This document shows positions 33,320 through 41,921 of a DNA stretch of 64,000 nt, piece after piece. A program made the position numbers and the translations under genes. Below the pieces are notes generated by a model that saw only the letters and a list, made by a program, of their open reading frames with translations, searched no databases and had not been told where the DNA came from. Position 1 is the stretch's first letter, and the number at the start of each line of letters is the position of its first letter. This DNA is from Clostridium pascui (GTDB lineage: Bacteria > Bacillota > Clostridia > Clostridiales > Clostridiaceae). The stretch lies in the NCBI RefSeq assembly GCF_016908015.1, contig NZ_JAFBDB010000001.1, positions 186,001 to 250,000 of the forward strand. Direction: 5' to 3'.

Positions 33320-34049
33320 AATAATGTTAAAAACAGAGCTGAAATTGTCATTGCGAGGGATGGATATGTTTATATTTGCAATTTGTATGCCGATAGTTAT
33401 AACAATAATTCTTGGTATAATCTATGGAAATAAATCAGCCTTTGATGGGGCAGGATACACATTTTTAGAACAATCATTTGGAGCTATTGCTACAATTGCA
33501 ATATGCGCGGGGGGTGTGATGGGATTACCGCTGGTTGTGTCTGACTATCGGCATAAAAAAATTCTAAAGAGGCTTAAGGTAACGCCTATAAGCCCTGCTA
33601 TGATTTTAGCAGTGCAGGTAGTGATTTACGCACTCTATTCTATTGTTTCACTTATATTTGTTTATGCCACGGCAAAAATTTTCTTTGGTCTTCGATTTAG
33701 TGGATCGTGGCTTCAGTTTTTGGGAGCCTATTTCCTGGTAATGGCATCAATTTTTAGCATAGGCATGGTGGTAGGAGGCATTGCTCCAAATCTAAAGACA
33801 GCAAGTATTGCAGCAAGTATACTATATTTTCCTATGCTGATTTTTTCAGGAGCAACGCTGCCCTATGAGATTATGCCAGCAGGACTTCAAAGAGTTGCTA
33901 ATGCATTACCTCTAACACAAGGAATAAAACTTTTAAAAGCTGCCTCGCTTGGTTTGAGAATAGATACAGTGATGATGCCTATTATTATAATGATTACCCT
34001 TGGAGTAATATGTACTGGTGCTGCTCTTAGATTTTTTAAATGGGAATAG
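33306..34049 (+). CDS. ABC-2 type permease
   Basis: 247 residues with six predicted membrane helices and the ABC-2 signature region near the C-terminus (LIFSGATLPYEIMPAGLQRV ... LPLTQGIKLLKAASLG). The N-terminal elbow helix (LRGMDMFIFAICMPIVITII) is typical. Paired with the overlapping ATPase; the transporter is probably a homodimeric permease with two ATPases. Confidence 0.92.
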   Translation: MKAFRIMLKTELKLSLRGMDMFIFAICMPIVITIILGIIYGNKSAFDGAGYTFLEQSFGAIATIAICAGGVMGLPLVVSDYRHKKILKRLKVTPISPAMILAVQVVIYALYSIVSLIFVYATAKIFFGLRFSGSWLQFLGAYFLVMASIFSIGMVVGGIAPNLKTASIAASILYFPMLIFSGATLPYEIMPAGLQRVANALPLTQGIKLLKAASLGLRIDTVMMPIIIMITLGVICTGAALRFFKWE

Positions 34050-34069
34050 CACAAGGATACAGCAGTAGG

Positions 34070-34252
34070 GTGGACAATGATATTAAGAAGATTTCTGGAG
34101 TACAGCTTTAGCGTACACTAATATACCGTGCATTGATAAACCATCCAGATATTATATTTAGTGATGAAATTGTTTTAGGGAAATATGAAGAAAAAAGCTT
34201 TTCTGAAAGAGATAGAAAAATGACTGAGTGGCTTCAGAAACAAGGATTTTAA
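34070..34252 (+). pseudogene. Unidentified coding relic
   Basis: One frame runs from 34070 to a TAA at 34250-34252 with a single internal TAG. It ends in IIFSDEIVLGKYEEKSFSER, then MTEWLQKQGF, which looks like a real C-terminus. I cannot assign the family. The rest of the gap 34050-34463 holds the hairpin at 34339. Confidence 0.35.
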
Positions 34253-34338
34253 GTGTGTTAGTGAAAAATTAGTTTTTGTTAAGATAGAGGATAATATAGG
34301 AGAATGTTCAGGTTAGTATTATTGCATAAATAGGAAAT

Positions 34339-34378
34339 AGAGAGCTATGAAATCTATATTGATTTCTAGCTCTCTTTC
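34339..34378. terminator. Hairpin terminator
   Basis: AGAGAGCTATGAAATC (34339-34354) and GATTTCTAGCTCTCT (34361-34375) pair with one bulge and are followed by TTC, a weak T tract. Confidence 0.6.
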
Positions 34379-34463
34379 AAATATGGTATAATTTTCATAT
34401 TAGTATAAATACAATTGTATATTAAGCAATATTAAAGACTCATTTTATTTAAGGGGGATAACC

Positions 34464-34934
34464 ATGGTACAATTACGAAAAATCACAGATGACAATTTTG
34501 ATGAATGTATTAAATTAGAACCAAAAGAAGAACAAAAAAGCTTTGTTGCAAGTAATATACGCAGTATTGCAGAGGCATATGTTGCTTTAACGAATAATGA
34601 GTGCATTCCTATGCCTTATGCCATTTATGATGGTGATATTATGGTAGGGTTCATAATGTTATCATATAATGAGGCAGATGAGAACAATGATGAAAATATT
34701 TATTGGGTATGCAGGCTAATGATTGATAAAAAATATCAGGGTAAAGGCTATGGTAAGGAAGCTATGGCAAAGTCACTTGAACTAATTGGAACCTTCCCTT
34801 ATGGAAAAGCCTCAGGAGTTTCTCTTTCTTATGAACCAGAAAATATTGCAGCAAAGACACTTTATGCATCTTTTGGCTTTGTGGAAACAGGTAACATTGA
34901 AGATGGGGAAATGGTAGCAAAATTGATTTTGTAG
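34464..34934 (+). CDS. GNAT-family N-acetyltransferase (spermidine/diamine acetyltransferase-like)
   Basis: 156 residues. The acetyl-CoA-binding motif A is clear (WVCRLMIDKKYQGKGYGKEA), followed by SLSYEPENIAAKTLYASFGF, typical of the fold. It resembles the SpeG/PaiA-type subgroup; the true substrate is unknown. GGGGG lies before the ATG. It stands alone between two degraded regions. Confidence 0.88.
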   Translation: MVQLRKITDDNFDECIKLEPKEEQKSFVASNIRSIAEAYVALTNNECIPMPYAIYDGDIMVGFIMLSYNEADENNDENIYWVCRLMIDKKYQGKGYGKEAMAKSLELIGTFPYGKASGVSLSYEPENIAAKTLYASFGFVETGNIEDGEMVAKLIL

Positions 34935-35001
34935 AATCTACAATTATATTTTCACATTAAAGATTATCTGAAATAATTAAAATTAAAAAGGACGAGTGGA
35001 A

Positions 35002-35485
35002 ATGCAGAAGAAAGTTTTGGAACATAGTATTAAAATTAATATACCGATAATTGAGACCAAGAATTTACTTCTTCGAGAATTAAACCCTGAGATTTATGAC
35101 TATTTATTTGAAAATTTTACTGATTATGAACTTATGAATTTTTTTGGAATGAATAATATAAGTTTAATTCTAGAAAAAGAAAATCATAAGAAGGGTTTTA
35201 CTACTTGGAGTATGACATTTAAGATATGGCAGATTATTGATAAGACTACGGGGAAAATAATCGGCAGTTGCGGCTTTCATTATTGGTATATTCATCAATT
35301 AAATGCTGAAATAGGATATGAAATCACAGATGTAAATTATAGAGGTAAGGGATTAATGACTATTGAAACTTATACACAAACTTAAATTTGTAGAAGAGGG
35401 AAAGTTAAGGGAACGTTTTTTTAGAAATAATGAAATTGGAGATCATCTGGTATTTTCTTTATTAAAAAAGGAATTTAATAAGTAA
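35002..35485 (+). pseudogene. RimJ/RimL-type acetyltransferase with an internal deletion and frameshift
   Basis: The frame from the ATG at 35002 gives a normal N-terminal half (IETKNLLLRELNPEIYDYLF, then IIGSCGFHYWYIHQLNAEIG, YEITDVNYRGKGLM) and then ends at 35385 after a few unrelated residues. In another frame the normal C-terminus follows (LIHKLKFVEEGKLRERFF, ending LLKKEFNK at 35485). About 30-35 residues of the acetyl-CoA-binding core between RGKGLM and the KLIHKL segment are missing. The gene is therefore broken by a deletion that also shifted the frame. Confidence 0.8.
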
Positions 35486-35536
35486 ATTCATAGAGCTTAA
35501 TTAAAAGAAGAGAAATGTTATGAGAGGAATAGTTTT

Positions 35537-36079
35537 ATGAATACAAGAAAAAAAGTTATGGTAGTTTCAATTTTTTCTATGGTAATTGCATTATTTAGCC
35601 CTTTAATATATCAAAATATACAGTTAGCAAGTAAATCTATAACTATACCAAAACCTAAGAAAGTAGTTGTTTATAATAACGGTAAAAATAAAGCAATATA
35701 TGAAGGTAATAAAAATTTTGATAAGATTTTAAAGTTAATATGTGAACGAATAAATTCTACAGACTCGTTAAAGAAAGTATCTAACTCAGAAAATAAAAAT
35801 TTGCTGCTGGATGAAGTAAATCAAGCTAAGAATTCTTGGCGATGTATTGAGCTTGTTTATGACAATCCTACATCCTTTAAGTTAAATTTAAATAATGATG
35901 CAGAAGAACAAGTCAAGATTAAGAAGGCCTTTTTTCTTATAAGTGCAGAAGCAACCCTTGATTTTGGTATAGATATGATTTATGGGGAGGATGAATATAC
36001 TTCTAGATTAGTAAGTATCAAAACAGAGGATAAAATAATGCTAAGTTTGCTAAGAATTATAGAACAAGAACTACTTTAG
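35537..36079 (+). CDS. Hypothetical exported or membrane-anchored protein
   Basis: 180 residues with an N-terminal signal or anchor helix (about 5-25, KKVMVVSIFSMVIALFSPLI). A beta-rich soluble domain outside the membrane follows (PKPKKVVVYNNGKNKAIYEG, ending LLRIIEQELL). There is no lipobox. GAGAGGA precedes the ATG. I do not recognise the family. It is flanked by the broken acetyltransferase and an epimerase gene, so its neighbours give no clue. Confidence 0.65.
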   Translation: MNTRKKVMVVSIFSMVIALFSPLIYQNIQLASKSITIPKPKKVVVYNNGKNKAIYEGNKNFDKILKLICERINSTDSLKKVSNSENKNLLLDEVNQAKNSWRCIELVYDNPTSFKLNLNNDAEEQVKIKKAFFLISAEATLDFGIDMIYGEDEYTSRLVSIKTEDKIMLSLLRIIEQELL

Positions 36080-36175
36080 TAAATTGGTAGGTTAAAGTAT
36101 TCTTATGGTATGCATTATTTTTAACTTATAACTATAGAGGTATATTCATTGCATTTTTTGAAAGGAAGAATATTT

Positions 36176-36976
36176 ATGAGGATATTGATAGTAGGAGCAA
36201 GTGGATATTTAGGAAATACAATATATAAAAAACTCAAAGAATATACTTGTGATGATATTTATGGGACTTGCTGTAAATTTAGTAATCATGAACTTTTGCA
36301 AATCAATGGTTTAAATAGATTAGACATAAAGAAAATGCTATCACTTAAACCTAATATTATTATTTGGAGTGTTATGGACAAAGAACAAGAAATGCTTTTA
36401 TCTCAGATAGGTGTAAATGAGATAGTTAATAACATTTCCGAAGATGTACGTTTGATTTATGTTTCTACCACAGTTGGAAAAGAAAAAGACCAAACTGAAA
36501 GTGTAATTCCTTATAGGCGTGCACCTAATGAATACTTATTTAAATATATTAATGGGAAGATTGAAGGAGAAAGTATTGTTAAGAGACATGCTAATCATGT
36601 GATTGTAAGGCCCGGCAGTATCTATGGATATGACTATGATGGTAAAATGGATTCTAGAATGAAGGAACTTTATGACATTTCAAAAACAGGTAAATATTAT
36701 TCGAGAATAGCTAATATATATTCCAGTTTCGTTAATGTACAAGACCTTGCGAATGCAATAATTGAACTTGCATATAGCAAACTTACAGGAGTAATAAATA
36801 TATCAGGAGAAAGACCAGTAAGTTATTATGATTTCAGTATATATTTAGCAAATTTAATGAATATCGATAACAGCTTTATAATACCTGATTACAATAAAGA
36901 AGAAGTGTATCATAATTTAAATAACAATAAAAGAAAACTTTTAATCAATACTTTAGTACAAGAAGTTTTATACTAA
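36176..36976 (+). CDS. NAD(P)-dependent sugar-nucleotide reductase/epimerase-like protein
   Basis: About 266 residues of the extended short-chain dehydrogenase fold. It has the nucleotide-binding GASGYLGNTIY near the N-terminus, VSTTVGKE, then a Tyr-containing NEYLFKYINGKIEGE (Y-x3-K region) and RPGSIYGYD. It is similar to RmlD/dTDP-4-dehydrorhamnose reductase-type proteins. The ATG at 36176 after AAAGGAAG is preferred over an in-frame start at 36149. No sugar operon surrounds it, so the substrate is unknown. Confidence 0.8.
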   Translation: MRILIVGASGYLGNTIYKKLKEYTCDDIYGTCCKFSNHELLQINGLNRLDIKKMLSLKPNIIIWSVMDKEQEMLLSQIGVNEIVNNISEDVRLIYVSTTVGKEKDQTESVIPYRRAPNEYLFKYINGKIEGESIVKRHANHVIVRPGSIYGYDYDGKMDSRMKELYDISKTGKYYSRIANIYSSFVNVQDLANAIIELAYSKLTGVINISGERPVSYYDFSIYLANLMNIDNSFIIPDYNKEEVYHNLNNNKRKLLINTLVQEVLY

Positions 36977-37099
36977 AAGCAATATGATGATTTTTTTTTC
37001 AAGACTATACATATATGCTAGAATGTAGTTAAAACCGAACAAATATACAATGCTATTTTAGTAAAACGGTGAAGTTTAGATTTAGGAGGAATTATAGAA

Positions 37100-38551
37100 A
37101 TGGGTTTTTTTGATTCTTTATTTAGGACACCAAGTAAAAAGCCTACAACACATACATTACAGTTTCCAGAAAGATTATTAATTCAAAACTGGAGGCAAAT
37201 ATCTGAAAAAGTTGCGAATAAGTTTGTTAGGAATGAGTGGAATAACGAAAAATATAATACTAAATATACGCCTGTAGGAACATTTAATGCTATGCTAAAT
37301 GCACTTGAGAGTCAGAGCAGTTATGAAGACCGTATGAAAAATAGGTTTGAGAATCAATGGAGTGATCCTAGATACAGATATAATAAGCAAAAGGATTATT
37401 ACAATAGAGGAAGGCAAGAAGTTAAAACTCAAGGCAAATCTAAGATATTTTGTGTATGGCCTATAGATATATCAGGTAATACAATACCAGTATATATAGA
37501 TAGCTCAGAGTGGAATCAATACGAAAAGGCTGCAGAATTTTTTAAATCTAATATAAGTGATATCCAGATTGTCAATGATATTACACCTGAAAGATTATAT
37601 ATTGCTAATTTTATTTTATATTCGCAAGTCAGCAATCCATATAATGATAAAACAGTATTTGAATTATATGTGTATGAAGCTGACAGAAGAAGGGTTACAA
37701 GAATTAAACCAATTAAATTATATCCTTATGATGCTTTCTTTGCTTTGGTAGATTCTAATGGAAAAATAGAAAATGCAGAAGAGTTTAAGAAGGAAGTCAA
37801 AGAGCAGCCATTTGTCGAGACCAAAGTTAGCATAATACTAGCTAATGAAATTATATGGCCAACTAGCTCTCAATGGTTAGACTATATATGTACTGAACTT
37901 TCAAAGTCTGGCAAACTTGTAACGCTATCGAGAGATAAAAATAATATATGGGACAAGAATGCTATAAAGGTGCTTTGTGGGTATCAACTTATAGGCTATT
38001 TGCCTAGAAAGCTGGCGGAGATATTAGCTCCAAAAATGGATGAGGGCGAAAAGTTTATTGCCCAAGTAAATGACATGAAAAAAGAAATAGAAAAATACAG
38101 TACAAAAGTTAAGGATATTGTTATACAAATCAAGTTTGACAGTAAATCAAGCGAAAAAGATTGTTTGCTGTTTGAGGCAACCCAAAATGAAAATGAATTT
38201 AATAAGGAGTTTGATGTAAAGTTTGATAATATAAAAGTGGTTTTTTTAAAAAGCTACTTGGAGAGAAAAGGTTATTGGGTTCCTATAAAAAAAGGAACAA
38301 TTTTTACTTTGGAAAAGAATTCTGAAGATAATTCCATACATTTGATACAAGATATTGGTGGAATGGATGATGGAATACTACATCAATCCATTTCAAAATC
38401 AATAGCAGCATTGGTAGATATGGGGGCGGAGTTTAAAGCTTATGTGCTAGATATAATTGCAGATGATGAAAATAATTTAGAGGTTTCACTATCGATAAGA
38501 AACAAAGAGTATTTCGGCAGCATTAATTACTACGAATATATAACAAAGTAG
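37100..38551 (+). CDS. HIRAN-domain protein of unknown function
   Basis: 483 residues. The N-terminal 250 residues are unrecognised and rich in Tyr, Asn and Arg. At about 250-325 a HIRAN-like domain is visible (LVTLSRDKNNIWDKNAIKVL, then LIGYLPRKLAEILAPKMDEG). The C-terminal 130 residues are mixed alpha/beta. HIRAN domains bind DNA ends or stalled-fork structures, usually fused to helicases or nucleases; here no catalytic motif is evident. AGGAGG precedes the ATG. The 264 bp that follow show only short unconvincing frames. Confidence 0.72.
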   Translation: MGFFDSLFRTPSKKPTTHTLQFPERLLIQNWRQISEKVANKFVRNEWNNEKYNTKYTPVGTFNAMLNALESQSSYEDRMKNRFENQWSDPRYRYNKQKDYYNRGRQEVKTQGKSKIFCVWPIDISGNTIPVYIDSSEWNQYEKAAEFFKSNISDIQIVNDITPERLYIANFILYSQVSNPYNDKTVFELYVYEADRRRVTRIKPIKLYPYDAFFALVDSNGKIENAEEFKKEVKEQPFVETKVSIILANEIIWPTSSQWLDYICTELSKSGKLVTLSRDKNNIWDKNAIKVLCGYQLIGYLPRKLAEILAPKMDEGEKFIAQVNDMKKEIEKYSTKVKDIVIQIKFDSKSSEKDCLLFEATQNENEFNKEFDVKFDNIKVVFLKSYLERKGYWVPIKKGTIFTLEKNSEDNSIHLIQDIGGMDDGILHQSISKSIAALVDMGAEFKAYVLDIIADDENNLEVSLSIRNKEYFGSINYYEYITK

Positions 38552-38815
38552 TTTGTGATCTCTTAAAATTGGACAACTGCTTGAAAACGTTGGCTGCAAT
38601 GCGAATCTTTGATAGAAGTTATAGGAAGCGTTAGGCATGGCTAAATTTATCATTTCTGATATTTTGGTTTAAAAGATCCTGAATGCTAAGTAATAAAAGG
38701 TGTGCTTGTAAGAAGCAAGATGGAAAACACGACAAAATATTATTGAGAATAGGAGATTAATTGTCACAAATAAGTAGTTTAAAAGTTGTTTGCATTTTAT
38801 GGAGGATGAATTATA

Positions 38816-39529
38816 ATGATAAAACAAAATTTCAAAATACAAAATATCCCTTCAATTTTGTGGGGGAACAAATCAGACAAGTTATTTATAGCGGTGCATG
38901 GTAATAAGTCAAATAAGGCAGATGACTCCATTGTTGTATTTGCAGAAGAAGCAACAGCAATAGGTTATCAAGTGCTTAGTTTTGATTTGCCTGAACATGG
39001 CGACCGTGAAGATGAAAAAACTTATGCTTGCAAAGTTCAAAATTGTATTCAAGACCTTAATATCATTATGGATTATGCAAAATCATTATCAAATAATATA
39101 AGTGTATTTGCTTGCAGCATGGGAGCATATTTTAGTTTATTAGCATATTGCCATGAGCAATTGAAACAGTGTCTATTTCTCTCTCCAGTGTTAGATATGG
39201 AACGCATTATAAGTAACATGATGACATGGTTAGAAATAAGCGAGAATAGATTAAGAATGGAAAAAGAAATTCCCACGCCTATTGGACAAACACTTTATTG
39301 GGATTACTACTGCTATGTGAAAGAACATCCTATTGTTGCTTGGAATAATCTAACTTCAATTCTCTATGGCTTAGAAGATAACTTATGTGAGTTTGATGTG
39401 ATATCTACGTTCGTAAAACGCTTCGGCTGTGATTTAGAAGTAATGGATCAAGGAGAACATTATTTCCACACTGAAGAACAAATACAATTTTTCAGACAGT
39501 GGCTGAAAAAACGTATTTTAATCAAATAA
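38816..39529 (+). CDS. Alpha/beta-hydrolase-fold protein
   Basis: 237 residues. It shows the oxyanion HGN segment (FIAVHGNKSNKADDS), LSFDLPEHGDRED, the nucleophile elbow ACSMGAYFS (Ser, with Ala replacing the usual first Gly) and a late His in GEHYFHTEEQ. These features fit a serine hydrolase/esterase. The substrate is unknown. GGAGGA precedes the ATG. It ends at the strong terminator at 39567. Confidence 0.85.
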   Translation: MIKQNFKIQNIPSILWGNKSDKLFIAVHGNKSNKADDSIVVFAEEATAIGYQVLSFDLPEHGDREDEKTYACKVQNCIQDLNIIMDYAKSLSNNISVFACSMGAYFSLLAYCHEQLKQCLFLSPVLDMERIISNMMTWLEISENRLRMEKEIPTPIGQTLYWDYYCYVKEHPIVAWNNLTSILYGLEDNLCEFDVISTFVKRFGCDLEVMDQGEHYFHTEEQIQFFRQWLKKRILIK

Positions 39530-39566
39530 GGATTATGCGTACTAACTGAATATAAATTTAATTTTT

Positions 39567-39618
39567 ACACCCGTAGGCATCAGTCTAATTTAAGAGGCTG
39601 ATTGTCTACGGTGTTTTT
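39567..39618 (+). terminator. Long-stem terminator of the hydrolase gene
   Basis: ACACCCGTAGGCATCAG and CTGATTGTCTACGGTGT form a long stem followed by TTTTTTAT on the plus strand. Confidence 0.85.
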
Positions 39619-39647
39619 TATAGAAATGAGTTATCGAATAAAAGATT

Positions 39648-39734
39648 CTAATGCTCTTTTTGCAGCAGTACATGACCTTCATTATTAAGTATAACTACAG
39701 CTACCCCCGAACAAATTTCTTTAACTTCAACCAT
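39648..39734 (-). pseudogene. Truncated NUDIX hydrolase, N-terminal 28 codons
   Basis: An ATG at 39734 preceded by AAGGAGG gives MVEVKEICSGVAVVILNNEG then HVLLQKEH and a stop. The V-A-V-V-I-L-x3-G-x-V-L-L-Q-K string is the first two beta strands of a NUDIX domain. The catalytic NUDIX box and everything after it are missing, replaced by the convergent terminator region. It follows directly after a ykkC-family RNA, whose 2c subtype is known to control NUDIX genes. Confidence 0.75.
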
Positions 39735-39756
39735 GTAAATATACCTCCTTAAAAAA

Positions 39757-39925
39757 ATAAAGGCTTGAAAGGAAAGATTCAGCGCATGAGAAATACGCCG
39801 AACCTTCCCCCTCGGACCTTTTATGCCAATAGATGCCTCCTGCCTAAGCAGGATCTGTAGCCCTCGGTCACAGCCCTTAATTACTTTAAGGCGGAACCCT
39901 AGCTACCCCATCCCGGTTCATGAGT
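39757..39925 (-). ncRNA. ykkC-family riboswitch, probably the NUDIX-associated ADP/dADP subtype
   Basis: Read on the minus strand from 39925, it contains the hallmark ykkC pieces in order: GGTAGCTAGGGTTCCG, GGGCTGTGACCGAGGGC, a Gly-Cys-rich hairpin (TCCTGCTTAGGCAGGA) and ATAAAAGGTCCGAGGG. GAACC near the 5' end can pair with GGTTC near 39800. That same GGTTC segment can instead pair within GGAAGGTTCGGCG / CGCTGAATCTTTCC, giving a switching hairpin ahead of a T run and the AAGGAGG site. The ykkC family is clear by motif. The subtype call rests on the NUDIX fragment it precedes. Confidence 0.78.
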
Positions 39926-39966
39926 TTATTTATTAAATTATAACAAACTTAAAATTATTTTGCTAG

Positions 39967-40074
39967 TTGTGCTCAATTAAAACCGGTGAGATTCCTATTT
40001 ATAAACAGATTAGAGGGGAGGTAGGACAAAAAAATACAACTGTTCACAGCAAGAATTTACAAGTGCAAATTTAG
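39967..40074 (+). pseudogene. Possible trace of a GntR-type regulator N-terminus
   Basis: A short frame reads SIKTGEIPIYKQIRGEVG, close to the opening of YtrA-type GntR regulators (PIYxQI), then becomes unrelated and stops. There is no start codon. The remaining 39935-40237 contains A/T-rich DNA with inverted segments such as AAGTTTAAACAAG, probably the dha promoter region. Confidence 0.3.
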
Positions 40075-40237
40075 CTAATTTAAACCAGACAAAAATGTAC
40101 AAATACATGCCAATATAGTTTGATAAAGTTTAAACAAGTTTATTGTATCATTATTACATAGATAAAAAAGTAACAATCCATAGGAAAATAGAAAGTTAAT
40201 AATAAATAGTAAGTGTAAGAAAAGGGAGGAATAATTA

Positions 40238-41902
40238 ATGAGATCAAAACGATTTCAAGTTTTAGCACAGCGTCCTGTAAACCAAGACGGTCTTATAGGT
40301 GAATGGCCAGAAGAAGGAATAATAGCAATGGATAGCCCAAATGATCCCAAGCCTTCTATAAAAATGGAAAATGGAGTAGTAGTAGAACTTGATGGAAAGA
40401 AAAGAGAAGATTTCGATACAATAGATAGATTTATAGCAGACTACGCAATTAATTTAGAAAATGCTGAAAAATCAATGGGCTTAGACTCGTTAAAAATTTC
40501 TCAAATGCTTGTAGATATAAATGTTGGCAGAGATGAAATTGTAAATATAACAACATCAATTACACCAGCAAAGATAGTAGAAGTTGTATCACACATGAAC
40601 GTAGTTGAAATGATGATGGCACTTCAAAAGATGAGAGCTAGAAAAACTCCATCAAATCAATGCCATGTTACAAACTTAAAGGACAACCCAGTGCAAATTG
40701 CAGCAGATGCAGCAGAAGCAGCTATTAGAGGTTTCTCAGAACAAGAAACTACAGTTGGTATAGTAAGATATGCACCATTTAATGCACTAGCAATACTTAT
40801 AGGTTCTCAAGTAGGACGTGGAGGAGTTTTAACTCAATGTGCAATAGAAGAAGCTACAGAGCTTGACCTTGGTATGAGAGGACTTACAAGCTATGCTGAA
40901 ACAGTTTCAGTATATGGAACTGAAGCGGTATTTACTGATGGAGATGATACTCCATGGTCAAAAGCATTCTTAGCATCATCCTACGCTTCAAGAGGACTTA
41001 AGATGAGATTTACATCAGGTACAGGTTCAGAAGCATTAATGGGATATTCAGAAGGAAAATCAATGCTTTACTTGGAAGCAAGATGTATATATATAACAAA
41101 AGGGGCTGGGGTTCAAGGACTTCAAAATGGAGCAGTTAGCTGTATAGGTATGACAGGAGCAGTTCCTTCAGGAATAAGAGCAGTACTTGCTGAAAACTTA
41201 ATAACTACTATGCTTGATATAGAAGTTGCTTCAGCAAACGATCAAACTTTCTCACACTCTGATATAAGAAGAACAGCAAGAACACTTATGCAAATGCTTC
41301 CAGGAACAGACTTTATATTCTCAGGATATAGTGCAGTTCCTAACTATGACAATATGTTTGCAGGTTCAAACTTTGATGCAGAAGACTTTGATGATTACAA
41401 CGTACTTCAAAGAGACTTAATGGTAGATGGTGGATTAAGACCAGTTTCAGAAGAAGAAACTATTGCAATAAGAAACAAAGCAGCAAAAGCAATCCAAGCA
41501 GTATTTGAGGAGTTAGGATTTCCAACTGTAACTGATGAAGAAGTTGAAGCAGCAACTTATGCTCACGGAAGTAAGGATATGCCAGAGAGAAATGTGGTTG
41601 AGGACTTAAAGGCAGCAGAAGAAATGCTTAAGAAGAGAATCACTGGTATAGATATAGTTAAAGCATTAAGCAAAAATGGATTTGATGATATTGCAAGTAA
41701 CGTATTAAACATGCTTAAGCAGAGAGTAACTGGAGATTATCTACAGACATCAGCAATACTTGATGAGAACTTTGATGTTATAAGCGCAGTTAATGATATC
41801 AATGATTATAGAGGACCAGGGACAGGTTATAGAATAAGCAAAGAGAGATGGGAAGAAATCAAGGATATTAAGAATGTAATAAATCCAGAAGATATTCAAT
41901 AA
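40238..41902 (+). CDS. dhaB: Glycerol dehydratase large (alpha) subunit, B12-dependent
   Basis: 554 residues, the exact length of Klebsiella diol dehydratase alpha. The six catalytic residues of that enzyme are present at the same numbers: His143 (NQCHVTN), Glu170 (SEQETTVG), Glu221, Gln296, Asp335 and Ser362. The enzyme uses adenosylcobalamin to convert glycerol to 3-hydroxypropionaldehyde (diols to aldehydes). It heads a tightly packed operon dhaBCE-reactivase-adenosyltransferase-dhaT. GGAGGA lies 7 bases before the ATG. I call it glycerol dehydratase because dhaT and glpF are adjacent; sequence alone does not exclude propanediol dehydratase. Confidence 0.96.
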   Translation: MRSKRFQVLAQRPVNQDGLIGEWPEEGIIAMDSPNDPKPSIKMENGVVVELDGKKREDFDTIDRFIADYAINLENAEKSMGLDSLKISQMLVDINVGRDEIVNITTSITPAKIVEVVSHMNVVEMMMALQKMRARKTPSNQCHVTNLKDNPVQIAADAAEAAIRGFSEQETTVGIVRYAPFNALAILIGSQVGRGGVLTQCAIEEATELDLGMRGLTSYAETVSVYGTEAVFTDGDDTPWSKAFLASSYASRGLKMRFTSGTGSEALMGYSEGKSMLYLEARCIYITKGAGVQGLQNGAVSCIGMTGAVPSGIRAVLAENLITTMLDIEVASANDQTFSHSDIRRTARTLMQMLPGTDFIFSGYSAVPNYDNMFAGSNFDAEDFDDYNVLQRDLMVDGGLRPVSEEETIAIRNKAAKAIQAVFEELGFPTVTDEEVEAATYAHGSKDMPERNVVEDLKAAEEMLKKRITGIDIVKALSKNGFDDIASNVLNMLKQRVTGDYLQTSAILDENFDVISAVNDINDYRGPGTGYRISKERWEEIKDIKNVINPEDIQ

Positions 41903-41921
41903 TTGATAGAGGTGAAAGATT

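Noticed and set aside
38552-38815. Short frames in the gap before the hydrolase gene
   Set aside because: None extends beyond about 17 codons or resembles a known protein; treated as empty intergenic DNA.
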